Position numbers and translations under genes: made by a program. From assembly GCA_016284175.1 (NCBI GenBank), contig JAEEOJ010000077.1:1-64000 (forward strand): a stretch of DNA of 64,000 bases, given 5' to 3'. Below are positions 39,617 through 48,240 of the stretch, one piece after another. The stretch is from Lachnospiraceae bacterium (lineage in GTDB: Bacteria > Bacillota > Clostridia > Lachnospirales > Lachnospiraceae). The notes beneath the pieces are model-generated. The model was not told the DNA's origin and ran no database searches. It worked only from the letters and a program-made list of their open reading frames with translations. Numbering within the stretch: the stretch's first letter is position 1; each line of letters begins with the position of its first letter.

Positions 39617-40789
39617 ATGAGCTCAGATAAACCTGATAAACGCGAGGCACAAAAGAAAAACAGAGAAAAAGCAATACAGAAGGCTAAAACAGCCAAGACC
39701 ATAAAATGGATTGTCATAATAGTAGTTATAGCCGCAGTCCTTGGCCTTGTCGGCTGGGCAGTAGCATCAAGCGTTGTAACAAACACACCTTCAGTCAAAG
39801 ACTACAGCGCAGGTCTTAACGACGACGGTACGATAGCAGGCATCAAGGCAACTGACTATGTAGAACTCTTTGATTACAAGAACATTAATGTACCCAAGAG
39901 TGAGATTTCCATCAGCGATGAGGAAATGCAGTCTCAGATTGACAAACTTGTAGCACAGTATCCTAACTACGACAGCGACCCTTCGAGAAAGATTAAGGAC
40001 GGCGATGTCATCAACCTTGACTATGTCGGCAGCATCGACGGCGTACCTTTCGACGGTGGCTCAACAGGCGGCGCAGGCACAAGCCTTACAATCGGTTCAG
40101 GTCAGTACATTGACGGTTTCGAATCCGCAATCATCGGTCACAACGTCGGCGAAAACTTTGACATCAACGTTACATTCCCCGAAGATTACGGCAACACGGA
40201 TTTAGCCGGAAAACCTGCAGTATTTAACATCACAGTTAACTCCGTACAGGTTCCCGCAGAATTCAACGATGCATTCGTAGCCGAACATCTTTCAGACGTT
40301 GCAACAACTGTTGAAGGCTACAAAGAGTATTATCAGAAGCAGCAGTCTGAATCGAAACTCATGGTTTACTTAACAGACTACGTCAGAGAAAATGCGACCA
40401 TAAAAGAATATCCGAAGAACTACTTAAAGATCGTAAAAGGTCAGCTCAAGTATAACGACGAGCAGACATACGAATCCTACAAGTCTTCACTCGGCGATTC
40501 ATATACATTCGAATCCTACATCGGTATGAGCAAGAAAGAATACGAAGCATCCTTAACAACCAAGGCTCAGAATGCACTCGATGACAACCTTAAATTCCAG
40601 GCAATCTTCGAAGACGCAGGCCTTGTAGTAACACAGGATGATGTAAACGAACTGCTTGACGAGTACGGACTCGACAGCGCTTACTACAGCGTATACGAGC
40701 AGACATACGGCAAGCCGTATCTTTATCAGACAGGTATGTCATATACGGTTATAAAATATCTCGTAGATATTTGTACTGTAACCGAGTAA
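39617..40789 (+). CDS. Membrane-anchored FKBP-type PPIase / trigger-factor-like protein
   Basis: N-terminal TM WIVIIVVIAAVLGLVGWAV, FKBP core KDGDVINLDYVGSIDGVPFDGG...GFESAIIGHNVGENFDINVTFPEDYG, trigger factor C-terminal-like helices. Confidence 0.85.
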   Translation: MSSDKPDKREAQKKNREKAIQKAKTAKTIKWIVIIVVIAAVLGLVGWAVASSVVTNTPSVKDYSAGLNDDGTIAGIKATDYVELFDYKNINVPKSEISISDEEMQSQIDKLVAQYPNYDSDPSRKIKDGDVINLDYVGSIDGVPFDGGSTGGAGTSLTIGSGQYIDGFESAIIGHNVGENFDINVTFPEDYGNTDLAGKPAVFNITVNSVQVPAEFNDAFVAEHLSDVATTVEGYKEYYQKQQSESKLMVYLTDYVRENATIKEYPKNYLKIVKGQLKYNDEQTYESYKSSLGDSYTFESYIGMSKKEYEASLTTKAQNALDDNLKFQAIFEDAGLVVTQDDVNELLDEYGLDSAYYSVYEQTYGKPYLYQTGMSYTVIKYLVDICTVTE

Positions 40790-40812
40790 ATAAAAGAAAA
40801 GGAGATTTTTAT

Positions 40813-41799
40813 ATGAGTTCAAACGTTAGACCCGAGTCAATGGAAAGAATCACCACAGAAGCTTTGGCAACTGCTTTCATCGACGAGCAGATCGCTGAGA
40901 TTAAGGCACAGGTTGGTGATAAGAAAGTGCTTCTTGCATTATCAGGCGGTGTAGATTCATCCGTAGTTGCAGCCCTTTTAATCAAGGCTATCGGACAGAA
41001 TCTTGTATGCGTACATGTTAACCACGGCCTTTTAAGAAAGGGCGAGCCCGAGCAGGTAATCGAAGTATTCAAGAATCAGATGAATGCAAACCTCATCTAT
41101 GTTGATGCAACAGACAGATTCTTAGACAAGCTTGCTGGTGTGGCAGATCCTGAAAAGAAACGTAAAATAATCGGTGCAGAATTCATCGACGTATTTGCTG
41201 AAGAAGCAAAGAAACTCGAAGGTATCGAATTCCTCGCACAGGGAACAATTTATCCCGACATCCTTGAAAGTGACGGCGTAAAGGCTCACCACAACGTAGG
41301 CGGCCTTCCCGAAGAACTTAACTTTGAACTCGTTGAACCCGTAAAACTTTTATACAAAGACGAAGTACGTGTAGTTGGTAAGGTACTCGGCCTTCCCGAC
41401 AACATGGTTTATCGTCAGCCGTTCCCCGGCCCCGGACTTGGTGTTCGCTGCGTAGGCGCAATCACAAGAGACCGTCTTGAGGCATTAAGAGAAGCTGATG
41501 CAATCGTTCGCGAAGAAATCGGCAAACTTCCCGAGACCCCTTGGCAGTACTTCTGTGCAATCCCCGACATTCAGTCCACAGGTATCAAGTATGACGCCAA
41601 CGGCAAGGGCGAGCGTTACATGGGTTGGGCAGTAGTTATCCGTGCTGTCAACACAACCGATGCAGTTAAGGTAACCGTTCCCGAAATTCCTTTCGCAACA
41701 CTCTGCAAAATGAGAGACCAGATCGTTCAGATCCCCGGCGTCAACAGAGTACTTTGGGACATTTCAGAAAAGCCCGTTGCCACAATCGAGTGGGAGTAA
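40813..41799 (+). CDS. guaA: GMP synthase ATP-PPase plus dimerization domains, no GATase domain
   Basis: VLLALSGGVDSSVVAALLIKAIG, QPFPGPGLGVRCVGAITRDRLEALREAD, C-terminal NRVLWDISEKPVATIEWE. Confidence 0.93.
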   Translation: MSSNVRPESMERITTEALATAFIDEQIAEIKAQVGDKKVLLALSGGVDSSVVAALLIKAIGQNLVCVHVNHGLLRKGEPEQVIEVFKNQMNANLIYVDATDRFLDKLAGVADPEKKRKIIGAEFIDVFAEEAKKLEGIEFLAQGTIYPDILESDGVKAHHNVGGLPEELNFELVEPVKLLYKDEVRVVGKVLGLPDNMVYRQPFPGPGLGVRCVGAITRDRLEALREADAIVREEIGKLPETPWQYFCAIPDIQSTGIKYDANGKGERYMGWAVVIRAVNTTDAVKVTVPEIPFATLCKMRDQIVQIPGVNRVLWDISEKPVATIEWE

Positions 41800-41831
41800 A
41801 GAATTATTTCCCGCAAGCCCCTATTTGCAGG
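41766..41831 (+). repeat. guaA 3' end repeat copy 1 (attL-like)
   Basis: agaaaagcccgttgccacaatcgagtgggagtaaagaattatttcccgcaagcccctatttgcagg; shared with 50111 and 55384. Confidence 0.85.
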
Positions 41832-41850
41832 CAACAACTTATTAACATTA

Positions 41851-41888
41851 AACCCGCAAGTTCTGTGAACCGAACCTGCGGGTTTTTA
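41851..41888 (+). terminator. Rho-independent terminator in the element left-end sequence
   Basis: AACCCGCAAGTTC-tgtgaacc-GAACCTGCGGGTTTTT-like hairpin. Confidence 0.8.
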
Positions 41889-41970
41889 ATTTCCTGTGCT
41901 CTTTTGCCCGCCGCTGTTGAATTATTTGTTTTGATATTTTTTATATCGCGTGCAAAAGAAAAAAACAAAA

Positions 41971-42004
41971 ACCTATTGACATGGTAGGTAAATACAAATA
42001 TAAT
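41971..42004 (+). promoter_or_regulatory. Promoter with ACCTA-N9-TAGGT operator-like palindrome (copy A)
   Basis: TTGACA (41976-41981), 17-nt spacer, TATAAT (41999-42004); ACCTATTGACATGGTAGGT overlaps -35. Confidence 0.75.
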
Positions 42005-42050
42005 CCGACTTATATTTTTAAATTTTCACATGATAAAGAGGATGATTGAA

Positions 42051-43238
42051 ATGTCGGAACAGAATTCAGACTTTGACTGCTGTATTCAAAGAAAGGGAAC
42101 GAATTGTTTAAAATATGATTTTGCTTTAAGAAGAGGGATGCCTGAAGATGTACTTCCTTTCTGGGTGGCAGATATGGACTTTGCGACTTCATCATATATT
42201 CAGGATGTTTTGAAAAAAAGAGCAATGCACCCGATATTCGGATACAGTGAAACTGGTGAAGAGTATTTTGATGCAGTGTCGGGATGGATGAAAAGACATC
42301 ATAATTGGGAAGTAAAAAGAAGCTGGTTAATCAAGACGCCTGGTGTGATATTCGCTGTCGCAATGGCTGTAAAAGCGTATACCGAACCCGGAGACAAAGT
42401 GCTTATTCAACGGCCGCTTTACTATCCTTTTGCAGAGACAATAATCGCCAATAACAGAGTCGCGGTAAGCAACAGCTTATATCTGGGAGAGGATAACAGA
42501 TACCATATTGATTTTGAGGATTTTGAAAAAAAGATTGTGGATAACAATATTAAATTATTTCTGCTTTGCAATCCTCACAATCCGTCAGGGCGTGATTTTA
42601 CCGGGGAAGAACTGACAAGGATAGGAGATATATGTCTTAAACATAATGTTACAGTGCTAAGCGATGAGATACACAATGATTTTGTATTCAAAGGAAAGCA
42701 CACAGTGTTTGCAAGCGTAAAAAAAGAATTTGAGGATATATGTGTCGTATGCACTTCTGCGAGCAAAACCTTTAATATAGCAACCATGCTTGTATCCAAC
42801 ATCTTTATTCCAAACAGAGATTTGAAAAAAAGATTTCAAAAAGAAGTTGATGCCGCCGGAATAAGCCAATTAAACATAATGGGACTCCTGGCGACTCAGG
42901 CAGCATATGAATACGGAGAAGAATGGTATGAGTCTATGCATGCGTATGTTAAAGGCAATATCGAATACGTCAAAGAATATGTTCATAGCAATCTTCCCGG
43001 AGTAAAAGTTATAGACTCAGAAGGAACTTACCTGATGTGGCTTGATTTCAGAAATACGGGTATCAACAGTGATGAGATCAACAGGAGGATGATTAATGAC
43101 GCAAGACTCTGGCTTGAGAGAGGAGAAATATTCGGAGAAGAAGGAGAAGGATTCCAACGTCTCAATATAGCCACTCCAAGAACAAATCTAACCGAATGTT
43201 TGGAAAGAATCAGAGAACACGTATTAAAAATATCATAA
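42051..43238 (+). CDS. MalY/PatB-type PLP-dependent aminotransferase / C-S beta-lyase
   Basis: LPFWVADMDFATSSYIQDVLKKRAMHPIFGYSE, LLCNPHNPSGRDF, CTSASKTFNIATM. Confidence 0.9.
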   Translation: MSEQNSDFDCCIQRKGTNCLKYDFALRRGMPEDVLPFWVADMDFATSSYIQDVLKKRAMHPIFGYSETGEEYFDAVSGWMKRHHNWEVKRSWLIKTPGVIFAVAMAVKAYTEPGDKVLIQRPLYYPFAETIIANNRVAVSNSLYLGEDNRYHIDFEDFEKKIVDNNIKLFLLCNPHNPSGRDFTGEELTRIGDICLKHNVTVLSDEIHNDFVFKGKHTVFASVKKEFEDICVVCTSASKTFNIATMLVSNIFIPNRDLKKRFQKEVDAAGISQLNIMGLLATQAAYEYGEEWYESMHAYVKGNIEYVKEYVHSNLPGVKVIDSEGTYLMWLDFRNTGINSDEINRRMINDARLWLERGEIFGEEGEGFQRLNIATPRTNLTECLERIREHVLKIS

Positions 43239-43248
43239 AAACATAAAA

Positions 43249-43282
43249 ACCTATTGACATAGTAGGTTAATGGTAGTATGAT
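43249..43282 (+). promoter_or_regulatory. Promoter with ACCTA-N9-TAGGT operator-like palindrome (copy B)
   Basis: TTGACA (43254-43259), 17-nt spacer, TATGAT (43277-43282); ACCTATTGACATAGTAGGT overlaps -35. Confidence 0.75.
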
Positions 43283-43304
43283 GCTGCGTAATGGAGAAAA
43301 AATT

Positions 43305-43406
43305 ATGAAAGAAGTTTGTTTATCAATTAGATATATATGTATGTGTATGTACATGTGTTCCTACCGAATGTGCCGGACTGGATTACAAACCGGGCGTTTG
43401 GCGTGA
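43305..43406 (+). CDS. Cys/Met-rich leader peptide MKEVCLSIRYICMCMYMCSYRMCRTGLQTGRLA
   Basis: RBS ggag 8 nt before ATG; 33 codons with 5 Cys and 5 Met; directly followed by antiterminator/terminator hairpins. Confidence 0.75.
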   Translation: MKEVCLSIRYICMCMYMCSYRMCRTGLQTGRLA

Positions 43407-43476
43407 TTTTTTGCGCGTGAAACGCCAACACGATGATTAAGTTTGTAAAGTCCGGTTCTTAAAGCCGGACTTTTTT
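43373..43476 (+). promoter_or_regulatory. Transcription attenuator: antiterminator (43373-43390 with 43441-43455) versus terminator (43448-43476)
   Basis: CCGGACT-gga-TTACAAAC pairs with GTTTGTAA-AGTCCGG; competing AAGTCCGG-ttcttaaag-CCGGACTT-TTTT terminator. Confidence 0.75.
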
Positions 43477-43499
43477 ATTAAACAAAAAGGAGACAGGAA

Positions 43500-44492
43500 A
43501 TGAAAAAAAACTTTATTAAGGCATTAAGTATTGCCATCACACTTTTTTTAACGGCAGGAACTTTCGCCGGATGTACAGGTAAAGAACCCCAAAATGTAAG
43601 TGACGGTAAGAAAAAGGTTACGATTGCTTATGCAGGCGGAACATGTGAGGCACCGGTATTTGCAGCATATCACAAGGGATTCTTTGAAGAAGAAGGACTC
43701 GAGGTTGAATTGGTTCAGGCAGGATTTGACGAATTAAAACAGGGTCTGGCAACAGGTAAGATTGATGCAGCCATGGCAAATATTGCATGGTTTAAGCCTA
43801 TTGAGCAGGGTATGGACTTAAAACTTACGGCAGGTATTCATACAGGATGTATAAAGGCTGTAGTTCCCGGAGATTCCGATATTAATTCCTTTGCGGATCT
43901 CAAAGGCAAGACGGTAGGTGTAGATGCCATCGGCGGTGGCCCGCAGATTGCTCTTTCTGCGAAACTCAGAGAAGAAGGTGTGGATCCAAATACTGAAGTC
44001 AATTGGGTTGCATACAGCGGCAATTTGTTGGATGAAGCAATTAAAAAGGGAGAAATCCAGGCATACATGACTTGGGATCCCTTTCCTACAAAAGCACATG
44101 ATAATGACGGATACAGATACCTTCTTGATATCGGGGCTGACGATCCTTTTAAGGATAAGTACTGCTGCTTCGTGGGCGTAAGTGCCAAATTGATAGAAAG
44201 TGATACGGAAACAGCAGGAAAGATTACCAAAGCTTTGATGAAGAGTTCGGAGTGGGTTCAGCAAAACCCTGTGGAGGCTGCGAAGATTTCTCTTGATAAC
44301 AATTATGTCGGCGGTGATGTAGATCTTAACTCGCAGCTTTTAAGCGAATACAACTGGACTCCCAGCGTAGAAGGCGCAAAAGAAAATATCAAATGGTATA
44401 TCCACGAACTTAAGGATCAGGGAATTCTTGAGAGTTCCACGGACGAAGATGCCCTTTTCAATGCAACTTTCGCAGATGTTATAAAAGAATAG
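43500..44492 (+). CDS. ABC transporter substrate-binding lipoprotein (SsuA/TauA/NMT1-like)
   Basis: Lipobox FAGCTG; TIAYAGGTCEAPVFAAYHKGFFEEEGLEVELVQAG. Confidence 0.9.
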   Translation: MKKNFIKALSIAITLFLTAGTFAGCTGKEPQNVSDGKKKVTIAYAGGTCEAPVFAAYHKGFFEEEGLEVELVQAGFDELKQGLATGKIDAAMANIAWFKPIEQGMDLKLTAGIHTGCIKAVVPGDSDINSFADLKGKTVGVDAIGGGPQIALSAKLREEGVDPNTEVNWVAYSGNLLDEAIKKGEIQAYMTWDPFPTKAHDNDGYRYLLDIGADDPFKDKYCCFVGVSAKLIESDTETAGKITKALMKSSEWVQQNPVEAAKISLDNNYVGGDVDLNSQLLSEYNWTPSVEGAKENIKWYIHELKDQGILESSTDEDALFNATFADVIKE

Positions 44493-44504
44493 TCGGGTGA
44501 AAAA

Positions 44505-45512
44505 ATGGCAAGTAATAACAGGGAAACGATATCTGATAAAAAAATCAATAAAACAAATAAAGCAAAAACAACGGGCATAATAAAAGGAATACTCCCTGCA
44601 GTAATAATTTTTTTCGCAATTGCGGAGCATTTGCTTATCCCAAATAAGCAGGTTGTATCTACAACGGGTGTATACAATAAGGTGTTAATGGCATCACTGA
44701 TTTTAAGCATAGCGGTTTTTATTATTTCTTTGATAAACAAGAAATTCGGGAAAGCGTATTTTTATAAAGCACCTTTTATAGCAGCAGTTTTCCTGTTCCT
44801 TGTTATATGGGATGTGGTGACTTTAAAACTGTCTCTCCTTCCGCTTCCGTTTTTTCCCGGACCGGATAAGGTATTGTATGTATTCGCATCAGATGGAGCA
44901 ATTTTATTAAAATGTGCGCTTTATTCAGTCAGATTATTACTGTGCGGATATCTGCTCGGAGCATCGTTTGGATTGTTCACGGGAACTTTGATCGGATGGA
45001 ATCAAAAGGCGGATTATTGGATAGGTCCTCTCTTAAGGATTATCGGACCGATACCTGCTACGGCATGGATTCCGATTGCGCTCGTAGCTTTTCCGACAAG
45101 CTTCCTGGCAAGTATATTCCTGATTGCACTGGCCGTATGGTTTCCTGTTACGGTAATGACAAGTACGGGAATTCACAATGTACAGAATTCGTATTTTGAA
45201 GTGGCAAAGACTCTCGGAGGCAATCAAAAATTTTTGGTATTTAAGGTAGCAATACCTGCAGCAATGCCTTCCATTTTCATAGGTTTGTTTATGGGTATGG
45301 GAACATCTTTTGCAACACTTATCGCGGCGGAAATGCTTGGAGTAAAAGCGGGACTTGGCTGGTATATTAACTGGTCGCAGGGATGGGCAGAATACAACAA
45401 GGTATACGCTTGTCTGATTGTTTTAGCTCTTATGTTTTCCGGACTTATCAAGTTGTTGTTCTTCGTTAAGGATAAACTTCTCGGATGGCAGAAAGGATTG
45501 ATCAAATGGTAG
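44505..45512 (+). CDS. ABC transporter permease (SsuC-like) with extra N-terminal TM segments
   Basis: GPIPATAWIPIALVAFPTSFLASIFLIALAVWFPVTVMTSTGIHNV permease signature. Confidence 0.9.
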   Translation: MASNNRETISDKKINKTNKAKTTGIIKGILPAVIIFFAIAEHLLIPNKQVVSTTGVYNKVLMASLILSIAVFIISLINKKFGKAYFYKAPFIAAVFLFLVIWDVVTLKLSLLPLPFFPGPDKVLYVFASDGAILLKCALYSVRLLLCGYLLGASFGLFTGTLIGWNQKADYWIGPLLRIIGPIPATAWIPIALVAFPTSFLASIFLIALAVWFPVTVMTSTGIHNVQNSYFEVAKTLGGNQKFLVFKVAIPAAMPSIFIGLFMGMGTSFATLIAAEMLGVKAGLGWYINWSQGWAEYNKVYACLIVLALMFSGLIKLLFFVKDKLLGWQKGLIKW

Positions 45513-46297
45513 ACGAAAGAAAAGGAGCATTATCCTTTAGAAATATTCATAAAGAATTCATTGATAACGACGGCAACAAATTTGTTGCATTGGACAATTT
45601 TTCGATGGATATACAACCCGGATCTTTTGTTTCATTGATTGGACCGAGCGGATGCGGAAAATCTACCCTGCTTAGAATGATTGCAGGTCTTGATACTCCC
45701 ACAAACGGAGAGATATTGCTTGATGACGAAAAGATAGACGGAACCAATCATGAACGCGGGCTGGTTTTCCAGCAAGCCAATCTGTTTCCCTGGCTTAATG
45801 TAAGAGAGAACGTGGCAACAGGGTTGGTAGCAAGAAAAGTATATAAAGAAAATAAAGATGAAGTGGATAAATACATAAAACTGGTCGGATTATCCGGTTT
45901 TGAAAAGTCTTATCCTCATCAGTTATCGGGTGGTATGGCACAAAGAGTATCTCTTGTCAGGGTACTGGTTAACAAGCCCAAAGTATTGCTTCTCGATGAG
46001 CCTTTGGGAGCGCTAGATGCTTTTACCAGGATGAATATGCAGGATGAGATACTAAAGATTTGGCGGGAACAAAAAGTAACGGTTATTCTTGTCACGCATG
46101 ATGTTGATGAAGCGGTTTATATGAGTGATACGATCGTTATTCTCTCTTCCAGACCCGGACGTATACAGGAAGTTATCAAATTAAGGCAGAATCGAACCAG
46201 ATCGCGTAATTATCCTGACTTTGTTGATTTAAGAACAAGAATACTTGAAAAACTCAATTTCGCAAGTACGGAAGATACGGCAGGATATTACATTTAA
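45506..46297 (+). CDS. ABC transporter ATP-binding protein (SsuB/TauB-like)
   Basis: GPSGCGKSTLLRMIAGLD, LSGGMAQRVSLVRVLVNKPKVLLLDEPLGALDAFTR; ATGGTAG overlap with the permease stop. Confidence 0.93.
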   Translation: MVDERKGALSFRNIHKEFIDNDGNKFVALDNFSMDIQPGSFVSLIGPSGCGKSTLLRMIAGLDTPTNGEILLDDEKIDGTNHERGLVFQQANLFPWLNVRENVATGLVARKVYKENKDEVDKYIKLVGLSGFEKSYPHQLSGGMAQRVSLVRVLVNKPKVLLLDEPLGALDAFTRMNMQDEILKIWREQKVTVILVTHDVDEAVYMSDTIVILSSRPGRIQEVIKLRQNRTRSRNYPDFVDLRTRILEKLNFASTEDTAGYYI

Positions 46298-46360
46298 GGT
46301 GTCAAAAAAAAGGGTAGAAAGGTTATCTGATGTCCAAAAGCCATCGGATAAAAAAGAAAG

Positions 46361-47821
46361 ATGAAAGTAGCAAACAACATTACGGAATTAATTGGAAATA
46401 CACCGCTTGTCAGACTTGAAAAGATTAATCCTTACGGAGCGGAAATATTGGTTAAATTGGAAAGTTTCAATCCTCTCTCGAGTGTAAAAGACAGGGTTGC
46501 GCTTGCAATGATTGAAGAAGCAGAAAAAAGCGGCAAGATTAAACCCGGAGATGTTCTGATTGAGCCCACAAGCGGCAATACGGGAATAGGACTTGCTTAT
46601 GTAAGTGCTGTTAAAGGATATAAGCTTATTCTCACAATGCCCGAAACCATGAGTATCGAACGAAGAAAGATTCTTAAGGCGTTGGGAGCAAAGATTGTGT
46701 TAACCGAGGCATATGACGGTATGGAGGGAGCGGTTGCAAAAGCAAAAGAATTAGCTGCAACAATTCCCAATTCGTTTATTCCTCAGCAGTTTGACAATCC
46801 CGTCAATCCCGAGGCACACAGAAAAACAACGGCAGTAGAGATTCTTAACGATCTTGATGGAGAAGTAGATATCTTTGTTGCCGGAGTAGGTACAGGCGGA
46901 ACGATAACAGGCGTAGGCGAGGTATTGAAAAAGAATAATCCCAATGTAAAAGTAGTAGCTGTAGAGCCGTTTAAATCTGCGGTTCTCTCAGGAGGAATAG
47001 CACAACCTCATCGTATTCAGGGTATAGGAGCAGGCTTTATTCCCAGCATACTCAATACGTCTATTATTGATGAAATACTGACCGTAACCGACGAGGATGC
47101 AAGTGATATAGCTCACAAACTTGCAAAGAATGAGGGTATTCTCGTTGGTATTTCTTCAGCGGCAGCAGTGTGGGCAGCACTTGAATTGGCCAAGAGAGAA
47201 GAGAATAAGGGAAAGAGAATAGTAACGCTTCTTCCTGATTCGGGAGAAAGATATTTAAGTACATGGCTTTACGAAGAATTTGCTGTTAACAATACCGAGA
47301 ACAAGAGATTGAATGACGAGATTATCAGAGATCTTAACAAGGAACTTCCGCCTGCAGTTGCATTGTCTCATGAGTATTTTAAAAACGGATTGTATTGTTC
47401 GGAAGCAATACTTCGAGCATTCAATGAGGTATATAATCTGGGATTTCCTGCAGAATTTTATAAAATATCCACCGGTTTTGGAGCCGGACTCGGAGAGTCG
47501 GGATGCTCTTGCGGTTCCGTGACAGGTGCTGCAATGGTGCTTAGTATTATCACCGGACGAAACGTCAATTATGAGTCGGAAAGACTTGCGTTCTCACTTA
47601 TAAATGAACTTCATGACAGATTCAAAAACAAAAATAAAGCAATCTGTTGTCGTGCTTTAACAAGAAATGTCGTATGGGGAGCAGCAGAACATCATATGTT
47701 ATGTGAGGATTACGTTGTAGATGCTGCACTGATAACAGATGAAATAATCAAAAGAGACCTCAAGGAATTTTTACCCAATCTTGATAAGGGATTTATTGAG
47801 GCTCACGCGGAGGGAAAATAA
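46361..47821 (+). CDS. cysK: Cysteine synthase (CysK) fused to a C_GCAxxG_C_C-type redox domain
   Basis: ITELIGNTPLVRLEKINP, KLESFNPLSSVKDRVA, EPTSGNTGIGLAYV; tail YCSEAILRAFNEVY...GAGLGESGCSCGSVTGAAMVLSIITG...ICCRALT. Confidence 0.9.
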   Translation: MKVANNITELIGNTPLVRLEKINPYGAEILVKLESFNPLSSVKDRVALAMIEEAEKSGKIKPGDVLIEPTSGNTGIGLAYVSAVKGYKLILTMPETMSIERRKILKALGAKIVLTEAYDGMEGAVAKAKELAATIPNSFIPQQFDNPVNPEAHRKTTAVEILNDLDGEVDIFVAGVGTGGTITGVGEVLKKNNPNVKVVAVEPFKSAVLSGGIAQPHRIQGIGAGFIPSILNTSIIDEILTVTDEDASDIAHKLAKNEGILVGISSAAAVWAALELAKREENKGKRIVTLLPDSGERYLSTWLYEEFAVNNTENKRLNDEIIRDLNKELPPAVALSHEYFKNGLYCSEAILRAFNEVYNLGFPAEFYKISTGFGAGLGESGCSCGSVTGAAMVLSIITGRNVNYESERLAFSLINELHDRFKNKNKAICCRALTRNVVWGAAEHHMLCEDYVVDAALITDEIIKRDLKEFLPNLDKGFIEAHAEGK

Positions 47822-48240
47822 TGAATTTTTTTAAGAAGAATGCCGCAGGCATAGCGGAATTATTGATAAGCATTATACTTACTGTCGGTGTATTTACTTT
47901 GTTTAAGGCATGCGGCCTTCACGAAGGCAAGGCAATGGCCTGTCATTGGGCGGAAAATACGGTAAAAGCGCTTGGAATTGCGTTCATCACTTTAAGTGCG
48001 ATTCGTCTGATTGTAAAAGAAGAAGGAGTCAAGAAAGGAATAGCATTGGCATTTGTTCCTCTTTCTGTTCTTACGTTCCTGGTTCCCGGGAAGATTATAT
48101 CTTTATGCATGATGGATACGATGAGATGTCAGACTTCATTCAAGCCGTTCGTAATAGTATTGTCTGTTGTGCTGGCTCTGATTTCCCTGGCTGATGTGGT
48201 TATTCTTTCGCTTGGAAAGAAAAACAATAATAAACAATGA
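47821..48240 (+). CDS. DUF4418-like membrane protein
   Basis: Four TM segments; FKACGLHEGKAMACHWAENTVKALG, MMDTMRCQT. Confidence 0.75.
   Translation: MNFFKKNAAGIAELLISIILTVGVFTLFKACGLHEGKAMACHWAENTVKALGIAFITLSAIRLIVKEEGVKKGIALAFVPLSVLTFLVPGKIISLCMMDTMRCQTSFKPFVIVLSVVLALISLADVVILSLGKKNNNKQ

Noticed and set aside
41754-41987. 77-aa ORF overlapping the guaA 3' end
   Set aside because: Out of frame with guaA and crosses the att-like repeat and terminator; no RBS or domain support
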